Positions 46,782 through 55,577 of a stretch of 64,000 nucleotides of DNA are shown piece by piece (the stretch's first letter is position 1; each line of letters opens with the position of its first letter). The DNA is from Parvimonas micra. GTDB taxonomy: Bacteria > Bacillota > Clostridia > Tissierellales > Peptoniphilaceae. Under the pieces are notes generated by a model. It made no database searches, was not told the DNA's origin, and was given only the letters and a program-made list of their open reading frames with translations. The position numbers and the translations under genes were made by a program. The stretch lies in assembly GCF_021300775.1 (NCBI RefSeq), contig NZ_JAJTJP010000001.1, forward strand, positions 124,001 through 188,000, given 5' to 3'.

Positions 46782-47609
46782 ATGAAATTTAAGAGGTTTG
46801 CATATCCATATGTTGTATGGTTAGTAATTTTTATCGTTGTTCCTCTAATTTTCATAGCAAAATATTCTATTGACTATGGTGGAGAAAATTTTACTTTCTC
46901 TATGGAACATTATCAAAGATTTTTCAATCCTATTTATATGAAAGTTTTGTTTAGATCTTTAAAAATGGCAGTATTTTCTACTATTTTATGCTTAGTGATT
47001 GGATACCCTTTCTCATATTTTATTACAAAATTTAAGCTTAAAACTAGAAATATGATGATTTTATTAGTTGTTATTCCGATGTGGATGAACTTTTTACTTA
47101 GAACTTATTCATGGATAAGTATTTTAAGCAAAAATGGACTTTTAAATTCTATTTTGAATTTCTTTGGTTTACCTTCTGTAAATCTTATGTATTCAAATAC
47201 GTCTATTTTAATAGGGATGGTATATAACTTTTTACCGTTTATGATTTTACCTATTTATACAACATTGATTAAGATTGATAAAGAATATATTGAAGCATCT
47301 CATGATTTAGGTGCAAATAGAATTAAAACATTTACTAGATTAGTATTTCCTATGAGTTTACCTGGAGTTATAACTGGTATTACAATGGTGTTTATCCCTG
47401 CGATATCAACATTTGAAATATCTGCTCTTTTAGGTGGAAATAAAGAAAATTTAATCGGAAATGTAATAGAACAACAATTTAGAGTAACTGGAAATTGGAA
47501 TTTTGGATCTTCTATGAGCATGGTACTTTTAGTTATGATTCTTGTTTCGCTTTTTGTTATGAATAAATTTGATCCTGAATATTCAAAAGAGGTGGAAAAT
47601 GGAAAATAA
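46782..47609 (+). CDS. potB: Spermidine/putrescine ABC transporter permease PotB
   Basis: A 275-residue permease with six membrane helices. The start is directly behind the potA stop. The EAA loop that docks with PotA is recognisable in EASHDLGANRIKTFTRLVFPMSLPGV, and WMNFLLRTYSWI is typical of PotB. The end overlaps potC by 11 bases. Confidence 0.94.
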   Translation: MKFKRFAYPYVVWLVIFIVVPLIFIAKYSIDYGGENFTFSMEHYQRFFNPIYMKVLFRSLKMAVFSTILCLVIGYPFSYFITKFKLKTRNMMILLVVIPMWMNFLLRTYSWISILSKNGLLNSILNFFGLPSVNLMYSNTSILIGMVYNFLPFMILPIYTTLIKIDKEYIEASHDLGANRIKTFTRLVFPMSLPGVITGITMVFIPAISTFEISALLGGNKENLIGNVIEQQFRVTGNWNFGSSMSMVLLVMILVSLFVMNKFDPEYSKEVENGK

Positions 47610-48375
47610 GTTTAGAAAATTATATATTTCACTTGTATTTATATTTATTTATGCACCGATTTTTGTTCTAATACTATATTCATTTAATGATTCAAAACTT
47701 CGTGGATCATTTTCTGGCATTACTTTTAAGTGGTATATTGAGTTATTTAAGGATAAGGAAGTTTTAACTTCACTTTATTATACAATTGTAATTGCAGTTT
47801 TAACTACTATAATTTCTACTTTTATAGGAACCGTAGCTGCGATTGGTATATATTATATGAAAAAAAGTGAAAGGTTTTTAGTGCTGAATTTAAATTATAT
47901 TCCTGTTCTAAATCCAGATATAGTAATTGCTATTTCATTAATGGTACTTTATAAGGCATTTAATATAGATTATGGTTTTTTAACGTTACTTGCTTCACAT
48001 ATTGTTTTAGCGACTCCTTATGTTATTCTTTCCGTATATCCAAAGATGAAACAGATGAATAAGTTTCTACCTGAAGCTGCAATGGATTTAGGTGCAACGC
48101 CTTTTTATGCACTTAGAAAAGTTATATTGCCTGAAATCAAACAAGGAGTATTTGCTGGTTCATTATTAGCATTTACACTTTCATTAGATGATTTCGTTAT
48201 AGCATATTTTAATAGTGGTAATGGTGTTGTAAATTTAAGTACACAAATTTACTCTATGGCTAGAAAGGGAATAAATCCTTCAATTAATGCACTTTCAACA
48301 TTGATGTTTATAGCTATGATAGTTTTATTACTTATTATAAATAAGAAAAGTGAGGAGGGTATTTTGTATGACTAA
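47599..48375 (+). CDS. potC: Spermidine/putrescine ABC transporter permease PotC
   Basis: A 258-residue permease. The start at 47599 has AGAGGTGG just before it; the longer frame from 47569 runs inside potB without a site. Features are PIFVLILYSFNDSK at the N-terminus, the EAA loop EAAMDLGATPFYALRKVILPEIKQGV and LSLDDFVIAYF. It overlaps potD by eight bases. Confidence 0.94.
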   Translation: MENKFRKLYISLVFIFIYAPIFVLILYSFNDSKLRGSFSGITFKWYIELFKDKEVLTSLYYTIVIAVLTTIISTFIGTVAAIGIYYMKKSERFLVLNLNYIPVLNPDIVIAISLMVLYKAFNIDYGFLTLLASHIVLATPYVILSVYPKMKQMNKFLPEAAMDLGATPFYALRKVILPEIKQGVFAGSLLAFTLSLDDFVIAYFNSGNGVVNLSTQIYSMARKGINPSINALSTLMFIAMIVLLLIINKKSEEGILYD

Positions 48376-49402
48376 AAAGAAAATATTTTTAAATTTACTT
48401 TTTTCACTTTGTTTAATGTTTTTGCTTTCATCTTGTAATAAAAGAGAAGGTGATGTTGTAAACATGTATAACTGGGGAGAGTATATAGATAAAGAAGTTT
48501 TAGATGAGTTTACTGAAGAAACTGGAATTAAAGTTAATTATGAAACTTTTGTTACGAATGAAGATATGTATTTGAAGATAAAACAAGGTGGAAGTAATTA
48601 TGATATAGTTGTACCTTCAGATTATATGATTGAAAAAATGATAAAAGAAGATATGCTTGAAAAAATTGATAAAAGTAAATTATCAAACTATGATAATATA
48701 GATAAGAAATTTTTAAATAAAGACTATGATCCCGAATCAAATTATTCTATTCCATTGTATTGGGGAACATTAGGTATTGTATATAATAAAAATTTAGTTG
48801 ACGGAGAAATTACTTCTTGGGCTGATTTATGGGATTTAAAATATAAGGATAAAATTGTTATGTTAGATAGTTCAAGAGATAGTTTAGCAGCTGCTCTTTT
48901 AAAAAATGGATTTTCAATGAATACAAGAAATATAGAAGAACTTGAAATTGCAAAAAAAGATTTAATTAAGCAAAAGAAATCAATTCTTGCTTATCTTGTA
49001 GATGAGACAAAAGATAATATGTTAGCTGAAAATGCTGCAATAGCAGTAATGTATTCTGGGGATGCTACTGAGCTTATGGATGAGGATGAAAAATTTGTAT
49101 ATGTAAAACCAAAAGAGGGAACAAATCTTTGGTTTGATTCAATGGTAATTTTAAAAGATGCAAAAAATAAGGAAAATGCATATAAATTGATAGATTTCTT
49201 AATTAGAAAAGATATTTTGTCAAAAAATATGGATTATACTTATTATGCAGTTCCAAACCAAGAAGTTATAGATGAAAATGAATTAGTAAAATCAGTTACA
49301 GAAATTGATGATGAATATTTTGAAAAATTAGAAGTTTTTAGAGATCCTTCTGATTTTATAAAAGAATATGATAATATTTGGACAGATGTTAAAGCTGATT
49401 AA
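48368..49402 (+). CDS. potD: Spermidine/putrescine-binding lipoprotein PotD
   Basis: A 344-residue binding lipoprotein. The ATG at 48368 is eight bases after GAGGAGGG; the GTG at 48350 lies before that site. The lipobox is LLSSC at about residues 19-23. Binding-fold motifs are VNMYNWGEYIDKEVLDEFTEETGIKVNYETF and YDIVVPSDYMIEKM, as in PotD. It captures polyamines for PotABC. A terminator follows. Confidence 0.94.
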   Translation: MTKKKIFLNLLFSLCLMFLLSSCNKREGDVVNMYNWGEYIDKEVLDEFTEETGIKVNYETFVTNEDMYLKIKQGGSNYDIVVPSDYMIEKMIKEDMLEKIDKSKLSNYDNIDKKFLNKDYDPESNYSIPLYWGTLGIVYNKNLVDGEITSWADLWDLKYKDKIVMLDSSRDSLAAALLKNGFSMNTRNIEELEIAKKDLIKQKKSILAYLVDETKDNMLAENAAIAVMYSGDATELMDEDEKFVYVKPKEGTNLWFDSMVILKDAKNKENAYKLIDFLIRKDILSKNMDYTYYAVPNQEVIDENELVKSVTEIDDEYFEKLEVFRDPSDFIKEYDNIWTDVKAD

Positions 49403-49441
49403 AAAAGGCATAGATTTTAAATCTATGCCTTTAATTTTTTT
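49401..49441. terminator. Bidirectional terminator after potD
   Basis: Stem AAAGGCATAGAT/ATCTATGCCTTT, T-rich on one side and A-rich on the other. It serves potD on the plus strand and the M42 peptidase on the minus strand. Confidence 0.83.
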
Positions 49442-49444
49442 AAA

Positions 49445-50470
49445 TTATTTATCTAAAAGATATTCTAACATTAATTTATATGTGTTTTCAATTCCTAAAA
49501 TATGAGTTCTTTCATAGCTGTGACTTGCATCAACTCCTGGACCAATTAATGCACAACGTATATCATATCCTGAACTAAGAGCAGCAGATGCATCTGATCC
49601 GTAATGTGGATAAATATCAATTCTATAGTCAATATTTTTTTCTTCAGCAATTTTTCTTAATTTATTTCTCATTCCTAAATCGTAAGGTGTTGAAGAATCC
49701 ATTGCACAAATTGTTACAGCTCTTTCATCAGATTCTTGACCAACTCCTGGAGCAGCCATATCTACAGCGAAGAATTCAACAGTATTTTCAGGGATATAAC
49801 TTGAACCATGTCCAATTTCTTCATAATTACTTATAAAGAAATTGATTGTATTCTTTGGCTTTATATTATTTTCAACTAAATATTTTGCAAGTCCCATCAT
49901 AGCAGCTATACAAGCTTTATCGTCTAAATGTCTTGATTTAATAAATCCTGAATCATAAATTCTGCATCTTGGATCTAAGTAGATGAAATCTCCAACTGAA
50001 ATTCCAAGTTTTTTTACATCTTCAGCATTTTCAACAACTTCGTCAATTCTTACTTCCATATTTTTAATTGAACGTTGAGCAGAAGTAGTTGTATCATAAA
50101 CGTGAACTGAGGCTTCATTATATAAAACAGTTCCTGGAATTAATTTTCCATCATAAGTTTTAATAAATACATTTTCTGTTTCAACACTTGTTGGAGAAAA
50201 ACCACCAACTAATGAGAAAGCTAAACGTCCATTTGATTTTATTTCTTTTACCATCAATCCTAATGTATCAACATGACCTGAAAAAGTTATAGCTTCTTTT
50301 TCTTGACCTTCTATTGTTGCGATAAGAGCATTTTTATTTGTTCTTCTTGAAGGAATATTTAATTCTTTAAATTTTTCTTCCATAAAAAGAATCGCATTTT
50401 CAGTATCTCCAGTAGGGCTGTAGATATTTAATAATTCTTCAAGTAAATTTTTAACATAATTTCTATCCAT
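49445..50470 (-). CDS. M42 family aminopeptidase
   Basis: A 341-residue dinuclear metallopeptidase of the M42 (glutamyl aminopeptidase/TET) family. Probable metal ligands are H in FSGHVDTLGLM, D in RHLDDKACIAA, the EE pair in NYEEIGHGSS, D in AVDMAAPG and H in YPHYGSDASA. Relatives form large shells that cut peptides from the N-terminus. The start at 50470 has GGAGG five bases upstream; the ATG at 50482 overlaps that site. It fits peptide-based growth in an anaerobe. Confidence 0.92.
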   Translation of the reverse strand: MDRNYVKNLLEELLNIYSPTGDTENAILFMEEKFKELNIPSRRTNKNALIATIEGQEKEAITFSGHVDTLGLMVKEIKSNGRLAFSLVGGFSPTSVETENVFIKTYDGKLIPGTVLYNEASVHVYDTTTSAQRSIKNMEVRIDEVVENAEDVKKLGISVGDFIYLDPRCRIYDSGFIKSRHLDDKACIAAMMGLAKYLVENNIKPKNTINFFISNYEEIGHGSSYIPENTVEFFAVDMAAPGVGQESDERAVTICAMDSSTPYDLGMRNKLRKIAEEKNIDYRIDIYPHYGSDASAALSSGYDIRCALIGPGVDASHSYERTHILGIENTYKLMLEYLLDK

Positions 50471-50499
50471 AACAACCTCCAAATTAATTTTATATATTT

Positions 50500-50528
50500 A
50501 TTATACACGATTATAAATGTATTGTAAA
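50500..50528 (-). promoter_or_regulatory. Promoter of the M42 peptidase
   Basis: On the minus strand TTTACA (50528-50523) and TATAAT (50505-50500) are 17 bases apart, with TG close to the -10 box. Confidence 0.75.
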
Positions 50529-50539
50529 TTAATATTAAA

Positions 50540-50568
50540 TTGACAATTAAAAAAATTAATGATATACT
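50540..50568 (+). promoter_or_regulatory. Promoter of the small membrane protein gene
   Basis: A perfect TTGACA followed 17 bases later by TATACT. This consensus-strength promoter drives only a 75-codon gene. Confidence 0.8.
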
Positions 50569-50599
50569 TTCCTTGATTTCTGATGAATGAGGGGATATT

Positions 50600-50827
50600 A
50601 TGAATTTATTTGTTTATAGAAAATTAAATGTAGTAATTAATGTATTAATCGTTGTTATTTGTATTTTAATGTTAATATTTTTAAATTTAGATCTTTTTAA
50701 AAAGATTATAATTGTAACTATTTTAATTCTAAAATCACTTAGTGTTTTAGATCATTTTAAAAAATTGAAAAGTGATGATAATAAAGAGAAAAAAGTAAGT
50801 AATAAAAAGAAAAAAGGAGCAAAATAA
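50600..50827 (+). CDS. Small two-helix membrane protein, unknown
   Basis: A 75-residue protein I do not recognise. Two hydrophobic helices (VVINVLIVVICILMLIFL and IIIVTILILKSLSVL) are followed by a lysine-rich tail (KEKKVSNKKKKGAK) that should face the cytoplasm. It has its own consensus promoter, a GAGGGGATATT binding site and its own terminator, which supports it as a real gene despite its size. It lies alone between two minus-strand peptidase genes. Confidence 0.72.
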   Translation: MNLFVYRKLNVVINVLIVVICILMLIFLNLDLFKKIIIVTILILKSLSVLDHFKKLKSDDNKEKKVSNKKKKGAK

Positions 50828-50837
50828 AGCTCCTTTT
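50811..50837. terminator. Bidirectional terminator overlapping the small gene's end
   Basis: Stem AAAAAGGAGC/GCTCCTTTTT; the stop codon of the small membrane protein lies in the loop. The A-run and T-run allow action for the C69 peptidase gene on the minus strand as well. Confidence 0.82.
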
Positions 50838-50850
50838 TTATTTGTAATTA

Positions 50851-52350
50851 TTAAGCATCTGATCTTGAAAAACCATTTTTCATTTCACAACTTGCTGTAT
50901 AAAGTACTTTACTTAGTAAATCAATTGTTTGTTTTCTAAGTTCAGTTGCAATTTCTTCATTAGCTTTTTCACAAAATTCAACAACTTTATCTTTTTGAAC
51001 TTTTCCACTTAAGAATTCATTGTCGTATTTGTTTAAAATTTCTGTAGATTTTGATTGAATTGCCAATTGATAACGTTCAATATGAGAACTACATGATGCG
51101 TAATGAGCATCTGCTAGAGCAGCTACTAAACGGTTTGTCCAATAGAAGTCATCAGTTGTTGGAACACCTGTTGTATTTGCTAAATATTCTGGTGTTTTAT
51201 CTATATTCACATAGAAAGGAATCATAGCATTAAATACATTTGAACCAAGAGCAAGCCATTCTATACTTCTAATTTCTTCTGGCATATCCGGTCTAATTTG
51301 AACAAGTCCTAAGAAGTTATTTCTGTTAATACCGATAGGTCTGAATTTACCTTTTTCATCTGAGAACTTTCCGTATGGATCATATGGAGTTCCTTGGAAA
51401 TGATTAGAAAGTGCATATTTAATATCTTCAACTGTTATTTTCTTTTCAGGAACTCTACACCATTGAATATCATCTGATTCAGGAAGATAGTCTGCATCAG
51501 GTCCATCCCAATAGTTTGTAAGAGGATTGAAATATCTTTGTAATACCCAAGCACGAGGAGTATTATAAGTATGATCTGCATCTGAATGACTACCAAAAGC
51601 ATCTCTAGGATTTAAAACACCATCTAGAGAAAGATCTAAATGATATCTATTTATAAATTCTTTTAAATCAGAGGAACATAAATATTCTTTTTGTCCTCCA
51701 AAGGCATCTTCTAAATCAAAAAAGTCAAGACCAAGTTGATTTGGCATAATTACATAACAGTCATCAGGAACACGTCTTGCTATCCAATGGTGACCACCAA
51801 TAGTTTCTAACCACCAAATTTCATTAACATCTTGGAAAGCAATACCATTCATTTCATAAGTTCCATATTTTTCTAATAATTCACCAAGTCTTAAAACACC
51901 TTCACGAGCAGATTTAATATATGGTAAAACTAAAGTAACCATATCTTCTTCACCAATTCCGCCAACTTTTTCAGGAATATAATCTGCATCTCCTTCTTTT
52001 CCAACAGCTGGAACATATTCTACAAGAGGATCTGCTCCTAATACTCTTTCATTTGATGTTAAAGTTTCAGTTGCAGACATTGAAATATTTAACTCATTAA
52101 CACCACATGCACCCCAAATTCCTTCGTTATCAACTGCATTTGGCATACAAGTATAACGCATTGGGTTAGTAGGTAAATCAATTTCAACATGAGATAAAAC
52201 TGATTTATATTTAACAGGTTGTTCATTAGGATGAACAACTATAAATTTCTTTTCACAAAATTGACCTGATGGAGAATCCTCATTACGAGCAACCATTGTT
52301 GATCCATCAAATGTGGCATTTTTGCCAACTAAAATTGTAGTACAAGCCAT
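50851..52350 (-). CDS. pepD: C69 family dipeptidase
   Basis: A 499-residue Ntn-hydrolase of the C69 (PepDA) family. The N-terminal sequence MACTTILVGKNATFDGSTMVARNEDS places the nucleophile at C3, to be exposed by processing. Further family segments are ANDEGIWGACGVNELNISMSATET-like and WWLETIGGHHWIARRVPDD. No signal peptide is visible, so it is cytoplasmic and acts on imported dipeptides. AAGGAG precedes the ATG. It forms part of a peptide-degrading set with the M42 enzyme. Confidence 0.93.
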   Translation of the reverse strand: MACTTILVGKNATFDGSTMVARNEDSPSGQFCEKKFIVVHPNEQPVKYKSVLSHVEIDLPTNPMRYTCMPNAVDNEGIWGACGVNELNISMSATETLTSNERVLGADPLVEYVPAVGKEGDADYIPEKVGGIGEEDMVTLVLPYIKSAREGVLRLGELLEKYGTYEMNGIAFQDVNEIWWLETIGGHHWIARRVPDDCYVIMPNQLGLDFFDLEDAFGGQKEYLCSSDLKEFINRYHLDLSLDGVLNPRDAFGSHSDADHTYNTPRAWVLQRYFNPLTNYWDGPDADYLPESDDIQWCRVPEKKITVEDIKYALSNHFQGTPYDPYGKFSDEKGKFRPIGINRNNFLGLVQIRPDMPEEIRSIEWLALGSNVFNAMIPFYVNIDKTPEYLANTTGVPTTDDFYWTNRLVAALADAHYASCSSHIERYQLAIQSKSTEILNKYDNEFLSGKVQKDKVVEFCEKANEEIATELRKQTIDLLSKVLYTASCEMKNGFSRSDA

Positions 52351-52419
52351 AATAATCTCCTTTCAAAAGATAATGTTTAACATAAATTGTGTAACATTTT
52401 TTATAAAAGCTACAAGTAT

Positions 52420-52448
52420 ATTATACTCCTAAAAAATTTAAAAGTAAA
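52420..52448 (-). promoter_or_regulatory. Promoter of the C69 dipeptidase
   Basis: On the minus strand TTTACT (52448-52443) and TATAAT (52425-52420) are separated by 17 bases. Confidence 0.7.
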
Positions 52449-52469
52449 CACAATAATAATAAATATCAA

Positions 52470-53099
52470 TTAAGATTTTATAACACATAGAATAATTCCA
52501 GAGTCAAAACTTATTTTTGCTAAATCGGAAATAATCACATTGCTCATGCAAAGGGAATCTCCTTTTTTTAGATTAACATTTTCAACATTATATTTAAAAC
52601 CTTGCAATTTAAGATTAATAATTTCTTTTGAAAATGGAATAAATGAAATTTTAGTATTTTTAGAATTTTTAAATTCTAAATCTTTTTCTATTTTAAAAAG
52701 CATTTCATTTTCTTTTATAAAATATAAATTCTCATATTTGTATATTAGATTTATATTTGTAAGTTCATGATCTATATCACCACCAAAAGCACCAACACAA
52801 TAAATTTTATTATAGTTTTTATCTTTTAAATAGTTTATTATTAATTCTGAATCTGTAAAATCTTTATCCTTATTGAATTTTTTTATAATTACACTTTTTT
52901 CTGTATAATATTCTAATATATCTTTATTTATTGAATCTAAATCTCCCCAAATTTCTAAGGGGATTAAATTTAATTCATAACATAGATTAGCACCTCCGTC
53001 AGCGCAGAATATATCACCTTTATTTTCCGTATAAAATTTTCTATAATAATTAGTATCTCCTAATAGCTTTCCATTAAAAAATATATAAGCAATTTTCAT
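52470..53099 (-). CDS. thiN: Thiamine pyrophosphokinase
   Basis: A 209-residue enzyme that turns thiamine into thiamine diphosphate. Family motifs are FCADGGANLCYEL, IWGDLDSINKDIL, KDFTDSELIINYL and GAFGGDIDHELTNI; the C-terminal strands ending in SFDSGIILCVIK form the thiamine-binding domain. It is divergent from the TPP-dependent DXS-type gene next door. In Bacillus thiN follows rpe in the prpC-prkC-rsgA-rpe cluster; here that cluster lacks it. GAGGTGAAAT precedes the ATG. Confidence 0.94.
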   Translation of the reverse strand: MKIAYIFFNGKLLGDTNYYRKFYTENKGDIFCADGGANLCYELNLIPLEIWGDLDSINKDILEYYTEKSVIIKKFNKDKDFTDSELIINYLKDKNYNKIYCVGAFGGDIDHELTNINLIYKYENLYFIKENEMLFKIEKDLEFKNSKNTKISFIPFSKEIINLKLQGFKYNVENVNLKKGDSLCMSNVIISDLAKISFDSGIILCVIKS

Positions 53100-53117
53100 T
53101 ATTTCACCTCAAATTAA

Positions 53118-53146
53118 ATTATATTTATATTTTAACACAAATTAAA
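53118..53146 (-). promoter_or_regulatory. Possible thiN promoter
   Basis: On the minus strand TTTAAT (53146-53141) and TATAAT (53123-53118) are 17 bases apart. The -35 is weak and a competing TGT-TAAAAT lies nearby, so the assignment is uncertain. No TPP riboswitch is recognisable. Confidence 0.35.
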
Positions 53147-53252
53147 AATTTTTAAACAATAGATTTTAATTTATCTTGATTATTTAGGGTATAAATGAAA
53201 ATAAGGTTTGATAAAAACTTAAATAAAAAATACATATTAGGAGGAGATTTTT

Positions 53253-55007
53253 ATGTACTTAGAAAAAATAAATTCACCAGCAGATATAAAAAAATTATCT
53301 ATTGATGAATTAAAAGAATTTGTTGTTGAACTAAGAACTCATTTATTAGAAAGACTTAGTAAAAAGGGAGGACATATTGGACCAAATCTTGGATCATTAG
53401 AATTTACAGTAGCACTTCATTATGTTTTTGATTCTCCAAAAGATAAGATAGTTTTTGATGTTTCACATCAAACTTATGTTCACAAAATGTTAACTGGAAG
53501 AAAAGAAGCTTTTATGGAAGCTGATAAATACGGTTCAGTTAGTGGTTTTACTTCTCCTAAAGAAAGTGAACATGATTTCTTTACAATAGGACATACTTCC
53601 ACATCAATAAGTCTTGCTTGTGGTCTTGCAAAAGCAAGAGATTTAAAAGGTGAGAATGAAAATATTATTGCAGTAATAGGCGATGGATCATTAAGTGGTG
53701 GAGAAGCGTTAGAAGGACTTAATAATGTTTTTGAACTTAATAGCAATATGATAGTAGTTATAAATGATAATGATCAATCTATTGCTGAAAATCATGGTGG
53801 ACTTTATAAAAATCTTCGTGATTTAAGAGAGTCTAAAGGAAAAACTGAAGCTAATCTTTTCAAGTCAATGGGACTAAATTATATTTATGTTGATGAAGGA
53901 AATGATATAGAAGCATTAATTTCAGCATTTAAATCAGTTAAAGATATTAATAAGCCAATAGTAATACATCTTTCAACAATAAAAGGTAGTGGTTTTAAAC
54001 CAGCAGAAATTAACAGAGAGAGATATCATTATGGTTCTCCTTTTGATATAGAAACTGGAGAATTTAAAATTTTTGGAAATGGTCAAGTTGTAGATACATA
54101 CAAGACTTTGACAGTTGATTATTTACTAAATGCAATTAAAAAAGATAAAACTGTTGCTGTTATAAATGCTGGTACTCCAGGCGCTTTTAGATTTTCTCCA
54201 AGTGTTAGAGAACAAATGGGCAAACAATATATAGATGTTGGTATTGCAGAGGAACATGCAGTTGCAATGTCATCAGGACTTGCAAAGAATGGTGGGAAAC
54301 CAGTTTTTTGTGTATATAGTACATTTATGCAAAGAACATATGATCAACTTTCTCATGATTTATGTTTAAATAATAATCCAGCACTAATATTGGTTTATGG
54401 GGCATCTGTATATGAGGAAAGTGATGCAACACATTTAGGTATTTTTGATATACCGATGATTTCAAATATTCCAAATTTAGTATATCTTGCACCTACAAAC
54501 AAAGAAGAATATTTTAGGATGTTAGATTGGGGTTTGAATCAAACAGAACATCCTGTGGCAATAAGAGTTCCAGTAGTTGATGTTGTAACTACTGGTGGAG
54601 AAGATTTAACAGATTACTCAATTTTAAACAAATCTAAAGTAATAAAAAAAGGTAAAGATGTTGCTATTATAGCTCTAAGTAATTTCTATAATTTAGGAAA
54701 AGAAATAGCTGATGATTTAGGAGATGTAACTTTAATTAATCCAGTATATATTACTGGTTTAGATGAAGAATTACTTGAAAAATTAAAAGAAGACCATAAA
54801 TTAGTTATAACTCTGGAAGATAGTGTTTTAGATGGTGGTTTTGGAGAAAAAGTTTCAAGATTCTATGGAACATCTGATATTAAAGTTAAAAATTATGGAA
54901 TTAAAAAGAGTTTTCCAGATAGATTTGTTGCTAAAAAATTCCTTATAGAAAATGGAATTTCAAAGAAACAAATTGTAAAAGATATAAAAGAATTATTAGA
55001 AAAATAG
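53253..55007 (+). CDS. DXS-type TPP enzyme (1-deoxy-D-xylulose-5-phosphate synthase family)
   Basis: A 584-residue transketolase-like enzyme closest to DXS. Motifs are KKGGHIGPNLGSLEFTVALHYVF, FDVSHQTYVHKMLTGR, GHTSTSISLACG, the TPP/Mg site GDGSLSGGEALEGLNN and the catalytic Glu in DVGIAEEHAVAMSSG. It is about 40 residues shorter than typical DXS, mainly between the TPP domain and the pyrimidine-binding domain. A supply of DXP for isoprenoids, thiamine or pyridoxal is likely; another ketose transfer is possible. AGGAGGAG precedes the ATG, and a flavodoxin follows. Confidence 0.8.
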   Translation: MYLEKINSPADIKKLSIDELKEFVVELRTHLLERLSKKGGHIGPNLGSLEFTVALHYVFDSPKDKIVFDVSHQTYVHKMLTGRKEAFMEADKYGSVSGFTSPKESEHDFFTIGHTSTSISLACGLAKARDLKGENENIIAVIGDGSLSGGEALEGLNNVFELNSNMIVVINDNDQSIAENHGGLYKNLRDLRESKGKTEANLFKSMGLNYIYVDEGNDIEALISAFKSVKDINKPIVIHLSTIKGSGFKPAEINRERYHYGSPFDIETGEFKIFGNGQVVDTYKTLTVDYLLNAIKKDKTVAVINAGTPGAFRFSPSVREQMGKQYIDVGIAEEHAVAMSSGLAKNGGKPVFCVYSTFMQRTYDQLSHDLCLNNNPALILVYGASVYEESDATHLGIFDIPMISNIPNLVYLAPTNKEEYFRMLDWGLNQTEHPVAIRVPVVDVVTTGGEDLTDYSILNKSKVIKKGKDVAIIALSNFYNLGKEIADDLGDVTLINPVYITGLDEELLEKLKEDHKLVITLEDSVLDGGFGEKVSRFYGTSDIKVKNYGIKKSFPDRFVAKKFLIENGISKKQIVKDIKELLEK

Positions 55008-55026
55008 AATATCGGAGGTACATGTT

Positions 55027-55500
55027 ATGGATAAAAAATTAGTTGCGTATTTCAGTGCGAGTGGAGTAACAAAGAAACTTGCTGAGAGAATCTCAAAAGT
55101 TGTTGGTGCTGATTTATATGAAATACAACCTAAAGATGTTTATACAGAAGAAGATTTAAACTGGATGAATGAAAATAGTCGTAGCAGTATCGAAATGAAG
55201 AACAAATCTTTTAGGCCTAAAATAGCTAATAAGGTTGTTAATATGGGAGAATATGATACTATATATGTTGGATTTCCAATTTGGTGGTATGTTGCTCCTA
55301 CTATTATAAATACATTTTTAGAAAGCTATGATTTAAAAGGTAAAACTATTATCCCTTTTGCAACTTCTGGACAAAGCTTAATGGGAAATACAAACGAAGA
55401 ATTAAAATTTTCTTGTAAGGATTCTATCCTAAAAGAGGGTAAAAGATTTGACTTAAAAGATAGTGATGATGTAATTAAAAATTGGATAGAAAATTTGTAA
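55027..55500 (+). CDS. Flavodoxin
   Basis: A 157-residue flavodoxin-like protein. The FMN phosphate loop is YFSASGVTKKLAERI, and the later loops are FPIWWYVAPTIINTFLE and IPFATSGQSLMGNTNEEL. The latter matches the flavodoxin_4 group found in anaerobes. It lies 19 bases after the DXS-type gene with its own CGGAGG. Flavodoxin can donate electrons to the iron-sulfur enzymes IspG/IspH after DXS, but the link is inference; it may serve general redox needs. Confidence 0.9.
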   Translation: MDKKLVAYFSASGVTKKLAERISKVVGADLYEIQPKDVYTEEDLNWMNENSRSSIEMKNKSFRPKIANKVVNMGEYDTIYVGFPIWWYVAPTIINTFLESYDLKGKTIIPFATSGQSLMGNTNEELKFSCKDSILKEGKRFDLKDSDDVIKNWIENL

Positions 55501-55505
55501 AATTT

Positions 55506-55532
55506 AACCGACTTAGAAATAAGTCGGTTTTT
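55506..55532 (+). terminator. Terminator after flavodoxin
   Basis: Ten-base-pair stem AACCGACTTA/TAAGTCGGTT with GAAA tetraloop and a short T-run. Confidence 0.88.
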
Positions 55533-55536
55533 GCAT

Positions 55537-55566
55537 AAAAAAAAGAGATTTCGTTTGAAATCTCTT
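55537..55566 (-). terminator. Terminator of the superoxide dismutase gene
   Basis: Ten-base-pair stem AAGAGATTTC/GAAATCTCTT with loop GTTT on the plus strand. Read on the minus strand it is followed by eight T residues, just after the sodA stop. Confidence 0.85.
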
Positions 55567-55577
55567 AATATTTTTAA

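Noticed and set aside
53100-53252. TPP riboswitch between thiN and the DXS-type gene
   Set aside because: The region is AT-rich and lacks the conserved CUGAGA-type core of the THI element on either strand.
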